From Scytalidium lignicola (taxonomy: Eukaryota; Ascomycota; Leotiomycetes), in contig NCSJ02000238.1 in NCBI GenBank assembly GCA_002812745.2, positions 1 through 64,000 on the forward strand: DNA of 64,000 bases. Direction: 5' to 3'. The position numbers and the translations under genes are program-made. Shown here piece by piece: positions 12,006 through 22,661 of this stretch. Each line of letters begins with the position of its first letter. Within the stretch, counting starts at the first letter, position 1. A model generated the notes under the pieces. The model had not been told where the DNA came from. It ran no database searches and saw nothing but the letters and a program-made list of their open reading frames with translations.

Positions 12006-12070
12006 CATTTACTATTGACACTATAGAACTATCGGAATTAATGATATTTTCCCCTCTGCCCTCAACCATA

Positions 12071-13055
12071 TCAAATCTCCACAACAAGTGGGTCTTCATC
12101 CCTTAAAGCTCTCCAGCGATTGGTTGCCTCAAGTATTTCGTTGCATCCCTTCAGCATCCAGCCCCACTTCTTGTAAAACCCCTCGGAGATTTCCCACCCA
12201 CCTACATCCCAAGGAGTGTTCCACACTACCAAGCCTCTGCGATCACAGTCAGAGAATCCATCCCATAATCCTCCTACGATATCAATACACATGTCGTCTT
12301 CATCATAAGTGCCAGCAGCCATTATCATATTATCCCGCCACCTCCCATGGGGAATAAGGTCGATCCAGAAATCGTGTGGTGTAGTGGCTTGTAATCGTGT
12401 GGGTTGAAGAGTAGGTGGAATAGAGGTAGGCTGAAAGGGGAAAGGCTGCACCGGAATGGTAGCTCCATCACATTCGGTGGGAAATTGGTGGTGTGGGTAG
12501 ACGATGGAGATGTTTGTTATGATAGCCCGAAGAACATTAAGTTGAACGATAACAATGAGATGGTCTAGAGAAAGAGGGAAGTAAAACGTTTGTGTGGCGT
12601 TGTATAGACGTCTTATGTCGTCGGGGGTACGATGCTGGGCAGAGATAGTGTTAGAAGTACTGCTTGCTGGATGCAATCCGGCAATTAAATCAGCGGATGT
12701 GCTTTGGGGGTCTAGAAGTTCTAGTCTCGGAATCCCCAGACCATCTCTATTAGAACTTGGGCAATAGTCTCCATCAAATTCACGGGCCTTACGACGCCTC
12801 CCTATAGGACAACAAGTAAGCAGCTTGCAGGATAGGGTCAGAATGGTACAGGAGAGAGACTTAAAGAGCAGTGTAGTGTAATTAAAGCTAAAGAACTTTG
12901 CTTTTGTAACATAGCTTACAGCAAGAGCAAATATTGTTGCAGTGCCATGGGATGTCAGTTTACTTACGATAGGCTCTTTGATGTAATCTATTCTGTCTCT
13001 TCCTCCTTGCTGTAGCATCCGTTAAACCGGTCCAGTCATCTTCCCGATGCTGCGC
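12071..13055 (-). CDS. bZIP-like / DUF3425 transcription factor
   Basis: Exon 2 (12,801 to 12,071) encodes a DUF3425 domain ending in the hallmark FYKKWGWMLKGCNEILEATN. An intron from 12,967 (GTAAGT) to 12,802 (TATAG) joins it in phase to an upstream exon ending at 12,968. That exon reads DDWTGLTDATARRKRQNRLH then QRAYR and continues after splicing with RRRKAR: the basic region of the degenerate bZIP found with DUF3425. An ORF that reads straight through the intron is an artefact. The 5' end is uncertain: in the basic-region frame an ATG at 13,061-13,059 is followed directly by TAG. I therefore start the annotated part at 13,055, just after a possible TAG acceptor; an upstream exon beginning with the ACCACCATGG at about 13,178 could supply the start. 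If no such exon exists, the gene is broken. Probable nuclear regulator; target unknown. Confidence 0.75.
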
Positions 13056-13776
13056 CTACATAGTTCAGCAATGTTTTATGGGCATTCATTAAGCAATTGT
13101 AACCGACCTCAACCAACTGGGGCATAAGTGCTAGCTCTATAGAAACTAGCTGAGGCGCTGCCAAGTTAGGCTCCATGGTGGTCTTCTACAAACTTTGGAA
13201 TACCGTGATTAGAGGTGCAACTTTTTGCAAGAATAAATATATTATTTGTTCGAAACGCATGCACTCTGCTTATTGCTAGCATGAAAGAGAGAAGAAGGGA
13301 GTGTTGGACTAATCTGTATCAGATTTGTATCAGAGGAGGCGTAGAATAACGTCACCTTAGGCAGTTGAAAAATGCGTCGCCCAATGCGTCGCCCAATGCG
13401 TCGCCCCAGCGATGCCAAACAGGCATTGCTAGTAGCCAATCATTAGATAGAGAATCACGCATTTAGCCATGTTTGTACTAGCTGCATGCAGTCTGCTTAT
13501 GGCGCTTGACCTTGTTAGGATTAGCAGGATACGTCCCTCCAACCAATCATTTTACACACTGATCCCCTTGCCTTGATAGAGTTGGAATGGCACTTCTCGG
13601 GGGAATTAATCGCTCAAATGTTACATTTTAATGGAAAGATAGGATCATCATCAGAAGCGAGACGCTGGAAACTACGCAAATATATATAGCAGCACTTTGG
13701 AAGCATTCTAAATTCTACGAAAGGAACTAACAATTGGCGCAGTTGGCCCATTATTCACCTGCCCTCCCTCGTGATC
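13056..13776. other. Divergent intergenic region between DUF3425 gene and dehydrogenase
   Basis: Likely holds both promoters. Besides a possible first exon of the DUF3425 gene near 13,178-13,110 (minus) it contains a short tandem repeat (13,371-13,406). No other gene is visible. Confidence 0.4.
13371..13406. repeat. 12-bp tandem repeat, three units
   Basis: The unit AATGCGTCGCCC occurs three times in a row between the two divergent genes. It is a minisatellite seed with no assigned function. Confidence 0.8.
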
Positions 13777-14880
13777 ATGGCATTTCATCCAGATCAGCTT
13801 CCAGACCTAACTGGAAAAGTTTATATCGTCACTGGCGGTAATGCCGGAATGTGTGTTTCTTCCCTTCAAAATTGAGAGTTCATCTTGACTGATAATATAG
13901 AAAGTGGCTATTACACTGTCATGAATCTTGCCAAGCATAATGCTCACGTATACATGTGTGCACGATCTACAACAAAGGGAAATACAGCTATCGAAAATAT
14001 AAAGAAGGAATACCCTGCTGCGAGACTCTCACTTTTGGAAATGGACCACATGTCGTTGGCATCAGTAGTAACCGCGGCCAAGACCATCCTATCCAAAGAG
14101 CCTGAGCTGCACGGGTTGGTTAATAATGCAGGAATCATGGATACACCATTTGAGATTAGTAAGGATGGTTTTGAGGCGCAATGGCAAACGAATCATCTAG
14201 CCCACTGGGTCTTCACTGCTCATCTCCTACCTCTTCTGCTTCAAACAAGCAAGAAATATCCAGCCGGCACGATTCGTGTGGTCAGCATCACGAGTGGGGG
14301 CCATTGGTTCGCACCTAAAGAAGGAATAAAGTTTGATGATACAAGTTTGCCTAAAAGGAGTGGAGGCGTAAGATACGGGCAAAGTAAGCTCGCTAACATC
14401 TTACATGCAAAGATCATAAACCAGAGATACGGTCCGTCCTCAGAAAGTGCGAAGAATTGCAAAGGGCAGATTTGGACTGCCGCAATCCATCCTGGACTTG
14501 TTGAGAGGTTAAACTCCACTATTCTATCATCTATCTTTAATATGCCTCGGTTTAGGAGAAATAAGCTAATGTGTTGGCCTTCTAGTCAGCTTGCTTCTCA
14601 AGCTGTAGGTGTAGTAAGCAAGAATCTTTTACCCGTATTACGAAAATTTGGAGGCTATATCGACGGTTATCGTGGATCTTTCACTTCTGTCTATTGTGTA
14701 GCGTCTCCGGATATGAAGCCAGAATATAGCGGAGTCTATTTTGAGCGGATCGCGAAAGCAAATGGATCTTCAAGTGGAAAATCAAAAAATATGGAACTCG
14801 CGGCTAAATTGGATAGATACACTGAAGATTTAATGATAAAGGGTGGTTGGGCACCGGATAACTATTTGAAGGGTGTCTAG
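13777..14880 (+). CDS. Short-chain dehydrogenase/reductase (retinol-dehydrogenase/WWOX-like), 2 exons
   Basis: join(13,777-13,850; 13,905-14,880) gives 349 residues. The 54-bp intron starts GTGTGT and ends GAAAG, with a CTGAT branch-point-like motif about 20 bases upstream. Only this splice restores the NAD(P)-binding TGGNAGIG (residues 19-26) in frame. Other classical SDR landmarks: LVNNAGIM (about 97-103), catalytic Ser in SITSGGH (about 155), catalytic YGQSK (Tyr182, Lys186), and HPGLV after it. The length and the KFDDTSLP-type insert before the active site match fungal WWOX/retinol-dehydrogenase-like SDRs, cytosolic or lipid-associated NADP-dependent oxidoreductases of unknown substrate. 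No linked polyketide or terpene enzyme suggests a pathway. The frame is intact, so it is probably functional. Confidence 0.93.
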
Positions 14881-15853
14881 AATCTATTCGTTTGCCGACC
14901 GATTATGGGAGATTTGGACAATGAAGAAGATTATATATTACTTTTCCGCTCTTATAAGTTTTTAATTACCTTTTTAATCTTAGAGCTTTAAAAATTGTGC
15001 ACATGGGCATGAATGGTTATTTTTACTGTTAATGGACTAAAACATTATCTGACTATTCAATCATTTTTATGCCGAGGATATATTACATCTCATTACAAAT
15101 TCGACTGTGAGCGCTAGGGATCCTCTTAATTCTTATTCATGCAAGCCTGCGTGATCAATCTCATACTTACAAAGAAGAAGCAATCCACGGCATTAGTGTA
15201 GTTCTTAAGCTCTAGATTTGAGATAACCTCATTAGGAAGAACTTACTTTTGCTATACTTCCGTTTGCATCTCATATAGACCACCTATGTATAGCAAGATC
15301 TCTCGGAGAGCCGGGCGATCATCGATGCCAGTCATTTCATCATCATATCCATTTTCCCGCGCCACTTTCACCTTCTCACCTGCAGCCTTTTCATTATTCA
15401 TGTTAAGAGGGTTGTTTCTCACGACTGCGAGCAAAAGATACTGTAACTTTCAAAACAAAGGGAAATTTTTTATATTCCCTGCGTAGTAGATCAGGATTCC
15501 AATAATGAAAATTAGAGCGTTGAAGATAGATACGAATGGTCAAGATGAACAGCAGGGGGGAAAATGAGCTTAAGGAAGGAGAATTTGCAAGAAAGAATAG
15601 AATCAAAAGCGCATTGCAAGGCAGAATTTCAATTCTACCTCTCTTTTATGTAATAAGTTAATATATATTAAACAAATATGCTTAATAGTTATAACAGACT
15701 AAAACACCTTTACAATTGTTAATCCAAGTTTAATTAAAAAGCAACAAGTTCAAATGAAAAAGATGAAGAAATCATATAAGTTAACTTAAGTTTTAACTAT
15801 AGAAGTAAATGATAAGAGAGAAGAAGGAAAAGGAGATAAAACATATGATTACA
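14881..15853. other. Intergenic with a possible C-terminal gene fragment (minus)
   Basis: A minus-strand ORF at 15,434-15,252 has protein-like composition (VARENGYDDEMTGIDDRPAL). It is preceded by a hydrophobic segment (FNALIFIIGILIYYAG, near 15,535-15,480) in another frame and a possible CAG acceptor at about 15,428. Together this resembles the tail of a membrane transporter, but I cannot identify it and the upstream part is missing. From about 15,640 the sequence becomes AT-rich up to the solo LTR. Confidence 0.3.
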
Positions 15854-16047
15854 TGTCGGTTCACCTGTAGCACGAAGTACGGTACGCAATTATACGTAAT
15901 ATACTCGTTGTGCTATTCCATGGTTGTTGTACGAATAGGGGTGGGAGGGCGAAGCTGTAGGAGCTTCGCTCGTTCCCACTACCTAATCGGGACTAGCTTA
16001 CAGGGGCACGTGAATATCACGTGTACGTAACCACTATTCTACCAACA
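15854..16047 (-). repeat. Solo LTR, 194 bp, with 5-bp target duplication TTACA
   Basis: Starts TGTCGGT and ends ACCAACA, flanked on both sides by TTACA (15,849-15,853 and 16,048-16,052). In reverse orientation it is homologous to the solo LTR at 37,203-37,389. Shared blocks are CACGAAGTACGG, ACGTRATATAC, GTTGTG and ACCTAATC, and both copies end in the same near-perfect terminal inverted repeat. It contains a strong hairpin (arms GCGAAGCT and AGCTTCGC around 15,940-15,970 inside a GTGGGA/TCCCAC stem) and a CACGTGA-ATA-TCACGTG palindrome. A solo LTR forms by recombination between the two LTRs of an element. Superfamily (copia, gypsy or a small nonautonomous TRIM) cannot be told without an internal region. 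It is not RIP-mutated. Confidence 0.88.
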
Positions 16048-17522
16048 TTACATTGGTAGATAAATAACGGACGCAAGCTTTAAAAGGCAAAGTAAGCTTT
16101 GCTAAAATGGTTTGGAAGGAAATAACCATAGGTTATGATATATTTGAGTAATTACTTTTTAATAATTAAATCTATTCAACTATACGATTAGTGGTAGTGG
16201 TAAAAGTGGTGATAATGATGGTGGTGGAGATGGTGGTTGATTGTAGCTGAAATTAGGTGGCCAGGGGAAAGCAAGTTACACTACGTGTAGTAGAGTCGGC
16301 TGAACAAAGTGCCTGAGGCCGACGATTAGTGTTGTTTAAACAGACTTTAACCGTTATATGTTGTAGAAATACCATTCGGTGGGTCAGCTAATTTAACACT
16401 CGAAGATTCGTCAAGTATGAAAGACTTTTGAATTATTCCTAGTTTCTAAAGTTTAATTCTATTACGATGCCCCTAAACTCTGGGTGGAAATAATGCGGCA
16501 TACAAGAGAAATCACGGCACAGCACTAGTTCAAAAGAGTTCTATAAGATGTTGTTTCATCGCTATTGTAGGCAACCCGGACCCCGCAAATATGTTACTGC
16601 ATTGAAACATTATCCATAAATAGATGCTTGGCCTTGTCTAGTTTTCCTAGTACAGTTGGTCTTGCGTAGTAAAACATTTCTCCCTCTTTTCACCAGTAGA
16701 TGAGGGTGTACTGAAAATCGTAACTTGCACCCGCATTCTAGCGGCCATGTAATGCCCAAGCTTGCGCTCAATCACTAGGCTTCTATATTCAACACTACTA
16801 AAATTCTCATCAGTACAAGCTGAGATCCGAACTCCGACTTCTAAACCAAGTTATCAAAATCACAGACAATTGCGGGCCAACCCGTCCATTAGCCTGCTGG
16901 CATCTGATAGAAGGCGTGGAAACTACGCGTGCTAAAACGGCACATCGAAAAAATTATCCCAGTTATTGCCAATGATTGTTTCCTGAAGATGAGAATACCG
17001 CTAAGTAAGGACACTACGCTGTCCCCTGCAAGGTATCTCCGAAGATTTATAACTCTTTAAGACTTGTGACAGCTAACGGGAACAGATAGTGATAATTAAG
17101 TAAACGAATCTAACTCTCTTATTCTAGAACTTATCAATCCCATTAGAAATAAAATTAAAACAAAAGTGAAGCGAAAAGGTATAAAATTCGTGTATTTTAA
17201 TAATCATTAAAATTAAAATTTATGTTATTGATAGTTTGGTATTTAACATCAAGTAATACCTCAATATAGGGATGGTACTTGAAGATTTCAACAACGAGGA
17301 ATAGTATGCGGTTAAAATTACTAGCATTGTTTTTCAAACTTCAATCGACAAGGTCCCCGCGTCTGGAATACAGGTTTTGGATATATACGTCTAGAATATA
17401 TACAAGAATAATACCGCTCAGGTAGCCTCGAAACCAACCATAAAAATTGAGATCCCGTCCAGCTCTAATTACAAGCAGTCTCATATTATATAGCTGCCCA
17501 TCTCTAGGTTTTAAATTTTCCT
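16048..17522. other. Intergenic, no supported gene
   Basis: Contains a purine-rich low-complexity patch of GGTGGT/GATGGT type at about 16,190-16,245. A short ORF ending beside the secreted-protein gene (17,541-17,341, minus) has no support. No RNA gene recognised. Confidence 0.4.
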
Positions 17523-17987
17523 CTAAGCTGCAATCGACCACTCCACAGCCGGGATAATTGACCCATCACCATCCTGCTGCCCAAATGCAACCCACAAGTC
17601 CGAGGTCATATCAATCGAATGAGTATCACTGACATTGGTGTCCGCAATAGCAGCCTGTCTGGTGACACCTCCCACTGTCATAGTCACAATCTTAGCACAG
17701 AGAGTGTTGTGCTGAGAAGCACCGTAGCTTTGCATAATGGTGGAGGGCATAGCAACAAGCGGTATATCCGGAGAAACATCGTCTGCAAAGAATGTGCTTA
17801 GGCCGCAGGATCCGTACTGCCAAAAGAGTGCTCGAGCCGTGGCTGGGTCGCCAAACATGTATATGGAGCCAGCATTAGTACCAGAAAGAATTGTTTGTCT
17901 GCCAGCAATATCAATGGCTAAGAGAGGGGATGCTAATGCTGTAAGGGCCAGCGTCATGGCTAGAAGAGGGAGTTGGGTGAACTGCAT
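17523..17987 (-). CDS. Small secreted protein, double-psi beta-barrel (RlpA/expansin-like) type, 154 aa
   Basis: Start chosen at the ATG 17,987-17,985 because it places a classical signal peptide at the N-terminus (MQFTQLPLLAMTLALTALAS, predicted cleavage about residue 19-24). The longer reading frame upstream adds an implausible extension. The mature part of about 130 residues has a pattern typical of the double-psi beta-barrel: YGSCGLS with an early Cys, DIPLVAMP, then a second Cys in NTLCAKIVTMTVGG, AAIADTNVSDTHSIDMTSDL with DxN/SIDM in place of the usual DxC/DL(T/S) and a terminal VEW. One Cys pair remains. Such proteins are extracellular, bind cell-wall polysaccharides, or act as plant-pathogen effectors. 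Catalytic activity is not implied. No intron. The family assignment rests on pattern, not on a search. Confidence 0.72.
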   Translation of the reverse strand: MQFTQLPLLAMTLALTALASPLLAIDIAGRQTILSGTNAGSIYMFGDPATARALFWQYGSCGLSTFFADDVSPDIPLVAMPSTIMQSYGASQHNTLCAKIVTMTVGGVTRQAAIADTNVSDTHSIDMTSDLWVAFGQQDGDGSIIPAVEWSIAA

Positions 17988-20953
17988 ATTGACCTCGAGC
18001 AATATAAATATATACAATAAGAAAAGCTTTATGACGAAACGTTCGATCAGTTGATGAATCTCTTTTTGATTTTGCTGGAAAAGACTAGATAACAATATAA
18101 AGTAGCTACCTTCACTAGTCCTTATATACCTTTCTCAATCTCCAAGTACCTACGTTACAATGAGATAAACTGGGGACTAAATGAAACGTTCACATACTGG
18201 TCATCATATTTCTCATGCTCCCAGCACCCCCTGAATAAAGTGCGCACCAACTAATAAGCACATAGAATTCTGCTGCGTGTAAGAGAGGCACTATACTGTA
18301 CATGGGTCACAACCGACACCTCATCTGAGCCCCAGTAATATGTAACTTTACTACCAATTTATTATATTATAATTAAGTCACTTTGTAACATTTTATTCGA
18401 TTAAATATGAGTAAAATGACATATAATACATAGATTGAACTGATTTTTTAAGAACTAGCTATACTGTGTTGCTAGCACCTAATTAGACTCTTAATGTCTA
18501 AGGTAGACTACTGCGACACTAGACGCTGTAGTTGTATGTAACCGCTGTTGCTATTGATCTGAATGGAGATATATTACTTCTATGTACTATCCAATACATC
18601 CTCGATAAATCGAGTGATCATGGCAATGCTCTACATACACAGGAAAATATGATAAAGTAGGTTGACTTTGATCACGATATCCTCTCACTTTGTGCCACTC
18701 TTATTTTTGTAATATATTTGGCCACACATATACCCGTCTTTCAACTACTTGATAAGCGGGATGACCTGTATTAGCTCCTCATCTCACACCGTTATATTAT
18801 TAATTAGAGTGTTCTTAATTAACTCACTCAAATTGGTTAAGCTCTTACATACTCCCCTGACGCCACCACAGCTCCACCACGGCGATAAGACTTCCATTGT
18901 ACGGGCGTACTGTACAGTAATACGGACCGTATGGTACTGCATCACGAGTATGGAGAATCTTCCTTGGGATAATGAACCGTTGGTCTGTGCTAGGTCATGT
19001 TTGATGTGTAGTTAGTGAAAAGTTAGAGATTCGGCCGAAAATACACAGTTTTAGTTGGTCACAGCTACTCAAGGCACTTCGAACCGTTCGTGACAGTTTT
19101 ATGTAACTAGCCCTAAATAGGTATAGAATTTCTATATTTGGCAAAGCTCGAACCTTTTACAGTATTAACTAATCTCTTTAAGTTTTTACCTAATAAACCT
19201 TATGTATATTCATAAAAAGAATTCATTTGCATAAACCTAGAGGAAGTTTATATAAATTAGTGCTGTTGAAATTTTGTAAATCACTCTATTTGACGATTCC
19301 GCCCGATGCTATTAACAATTAGTGATACCCAAAAAAATAACGCAGTACCGTATGTCAAATACCATGGTGTAGCGAGAATAAATCCTTCAACAAGCAAACT
19401 ATGAAATTTGGCTGGTTCCTAGCTCAAATGCTCTAAATTTGAGATCTCACGGTAGGATTTCATCAGGGGTATTTTCGGCTGCATAACATGTCCTCAGAAA
19501 AAAAAGAGGCCGAGAGGAACGTTGCAGTCCAGATTTGCATGCTTACTCTTGGTTTACGAACTTCCGGATGTTTTTGCCAACGGGGGGTCCCTTTCATGTT
19601 GTCTTTTTTTTCCCGGTGGCGTATTTGGTGGTAACCTAAGATACACGTGTGATGCAATCTCTGCCAACTTCTACACAGTCCGTCGCGACGCCATCGACTT
19701 TAAATCCCTAAATAACACTGTAATTATGCGATGTAGTGCAGAGTACGCCAATTCTACTGCACGTATCCCTCTGCCTCGCATTAGATCCGGGCCGTGAGAA
19801 TTGAGCTACCTGCTGCCCCTCATCTGAAGTTATTAATACAGCTGCTGACCCCCAGGCTGCTGAGAAAAAACTCCACAGAAAAAGTATCAACATAGGTGAA
19901 AGTATAGACTAGATAGAGAAATATCAAGATGTGCGCTCGCATAAACGCCTGGGGCCACTTTCGGGGCCGCTCTCCCCCAAAATACCCTCAATGCCTGCTG
20001 AGTTGGCGTGAAATTCAGATAGAAACGTCCGGCTATGCCCTATCACACCTCCTGTGAAGAGTGCCGGCAGCCCCGGGTTTGAGTCGATGTGGGTGCTCAG
20101 AATTGATACACATCCTCTAATTATTAGCAGACCATCAGTAGTCTCATTGTTGCCGCGACCGATGTTACTGTCACTGCCTTCAACACCGCACCATCGGACC
20201 TTCCGACTTTTTTGGGTTCAGTGATGAACTCCTGCTTCGGGTTTCTGGAACCAAGCGGCCAACTTTACCATGGGCCCTCTCTAGATCTGGGCAGGGGTAT
20301 TACCGCCAAAACAGCCAGCATCGGACCAGTAGCGGCTGTGGTATCCACACCGTGTGTTCAACTCTAAAGAAGTATTATAATTTTGTGAGTTTATAACTTA
20401 AATCAGTAATACTGTGAGCTGCTTCTGAAGTCCAAGTAAACCATAGGACTTCTGCTGATATTAGACGCCTAGGAGTCTGTACTCCAACATTGAGCGTGNC
20501 AAATATTTGGCTTGGGTTGTATGGAATTAATTCTGTAGTTACAAAATAAGCAATATCACATCAGTTTTGATCTTAATAATTGAGGTTAGTAAGGAAGCAG
20601 AAATAAGAAAAGTCGAGGGACATTAATGAGAGGTGCTCACCTAGATAACAAAAGTTAGCATCTAATTAAGAAGAGCGGTTTATATATAAAAAACTGAAAG
20701 TCTTATATTAAGGTNAAAAAAGTTGATAACAGATGAGAAAATTCTTATTAACATCATTAAAAGTAAAATATTAAGCAATCGAGATGTTGCTTATACTCAA
20801 AGAGAAAATGTTCTTGACACATATTTACTAGTTTGAGTACTATGCAGTTCTCACGTGGAATAAAAGAGGGTTTTGAGGGACTAAGGAAACTTCTCTGTTT
20901 TAAACAGACGATACTGAGTTTTAGGCTACTGAGCAATTTGGTTATACAGTAAC
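17988..20953. other. Long intergenic region with a GC-rich patch
   Basis: About 3 kb without a gene I can support. Around 19,900-20,350 the GC content rises and more than one frame stays open for 70-100 codons: a plus-strand frame containing VAATDVTVTAFNTAPSDLP and a minus-strand frame containing GVIGHSRTFLSEFHANSAG. They may be a decayed or intron-containing gene, but no start, splice pattern or family could be recognised. An ORF at 19,522-19,797 (plus) is likewise unsupported. A single undetermined base occurs at 20,499 and another at 20,715. Confidence 0.35.
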
Positions 20954-21628
20954 TTAACATAATTGATAACGTAATTCCATATCTAGTCTACCAGACCACA
21001 ACTTTGCTGCAAACGGCGGCGGGTAATAAACCTGCTTATAAGTCGGGCGCAAGCAAATATTAATATACACAAGGAATATTATGTTTATACCCATCCTCAG
21101 TGCAATAAACCTATTAATCACATTGTGACCGATGCATCGCTTTCCTCCAATAACACCTTTGCTAGGGGCAAATTTTGAGGACGGAGAAATAACTGCGGTT
21201 TCGACCCCCGTGAGTAATCCGTGAAATTTTACTCTTACTCCTTCAAGAATCTTGCACTTGGTCTCTCTCTGGTCCCTGCTAAATTCAGACCACAGGTTAA
21301 TCTTGACTATTGGTTTGTTATAGACTATAGCTTGCTCTACCGATCTTACTTCAAACTGAATCCCTGACTGGAATACGTACTTCCTCTTCTGCGGATCATC
21401 CGACAAAGGTGTTACGTATACTAGTGTCTCCCACACCGTGGAGTCTTCTAGAAAGTTAGCTACAGGGAGAATTCCGTTGGAATAACGCATAGTATAGTCT
21501 ACACTGTCCTTGAAGCTCCATATAGTTTTGATTGTTATGGTTTTCCCCACAGAGACATAACTGTCGAGATCATTCTCGAATTTATCCACAACTTCTTTTA
21601 ACTTGCCAGACTATTGTTGAGGGGACAT
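20954..21628 (-). pseudogene. Unrecognised gene with in-frame TAG at codon 6
   Basis: From the ATG at 21,628-21,626 the minus strand reads MSPQQ, then TAG (21,613-21,611), then an uninterrupted frame of 219 codons (SGKLKEVVDKFENDLDSY...) to the stop at 20,954. The protein is soluble and mixed in charge, with segments such as NKPIVKINLWSEFSRD and CKILEGVRVKFHG that look like genuine beta-rich coding sequence. The family is not known to me. The TAG falls where CAG (Gln) would continue the run PQQ, so a single C-to-T change of RIP type would explain it. Alternatives are a later start after the stop (no good ATG until about residue 34 of the frame) or an upstream exon spliced past the TAG. If those fail, this is a very recently killed gene. 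Confidence 0.6.
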
Positions 21629-22661
21629 GCAAAGAACTCCATCTTAAAGTGGTAAAGTCCCAACTGGGAGACATCCATCTGACCGCTGAAAAGTTGAGAG
21701 TGAGAAGATTGACGTTCGTGGGAGTGTCTGTATGGCGGCAGAGAGTGAGCGGAGATGAACTACAGTTGTATGTAATTAAGGGTGTTTAGGTATTTTAGAT
21801 GTGAAACGTTAGTATTAATCTTGTCCTGAGACTACACGCAGAATACTATCAGACATAACATATGTTCTGTATATCAAGCTTAAAGTTGATTATCATTATT
21901 TTACTAGAGTACAAAACAGGGGGACACTTCTAGTCCGTAAATAAGAACCCAGCCAAAGCCTATAGCTAAAGCCTAGAGTTTCTCTTATCCAACTGAAATA
22001 GACTCTCTTGAGTATATTTTGGGCTAACTAACCTTTTTATAAAAAAACAAGTCTTGATAAAGCAAGCCTAAAAATACTCCTCCAGAAAAACTCGTATGCC
22101 ACTTTTCTTAGATTGTGTTTATGGATGAAAGATGGCAGACCCCGAACGTAAAGATACTGCCAGAAAGAGGGATAGATCTATTCCGCTGAGTCTCATCCAA
22201 CTTCCTTGGCTTCTGAATATTTCACAATCTTAAATCGCCTTCTAATACTTAATTAGACCTTATACCATATAAAGTATACTTGCTCTTAACTCTGAGCGAA
22301 TAGTATCAGCGTGTTTAGTTCATAAACGACCTTAAGGATGAAATGGCTGCCTATGAGACTCGTATAACCGTGTTGAAATAATAGTGCGAGCAAGCATTGT
22401 TAGTACGTTGATTTGAGGGTGATGATTCGAATCGAAGTTGGAATAGATTCGTCATATCAAGGGGAGTTGTTGTTACAGTCGAATGTTGACTGAATCTCTA
22501 TAGACTTAATAATGAACTGTAGGTTTGTAGAAGGCATCACGTACAGGTGTTGAGTCGAGACTTCCATTTGTTCTGTATATCAAATCCAAACAGCGAGCTG
22601 TTTAGACTACGCTCAAATTTCAATTTCTTCTATTAGTATCTTTAAATAGCTAATTAATCTA
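21629..22661. other. Intergenic, no supported gene
   Basis: Only short ORFs. The 14-base string TGTTCTGTATATCA occurs twice (about 21,862 and 22,570), possibly ends of a small decayed repeat. The 3' untranslated region of the dehydrogenase lies at the right end. Confidence 0.4.

Noticed and set aside
12071..13018. Uninterrupted 315-codon ORF for the DUF3425 gene
   Set aside because: Its N-terminal part reads through a GTAAGT...TATAG intron; the bZIP basic region appears only after splicing and in another frame upstream.
13885..14880. Dehydrogenase starting at 13,885
   Set aside because: That start is a TTG inside the intron; the true first exon with TGGNAG is at 13,777-13,850.
15809..16030. 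73-codon plus-strand ORF
   Set aside because: It lies across the solo LTR and its flanking AT-rich DNA; no coding support.
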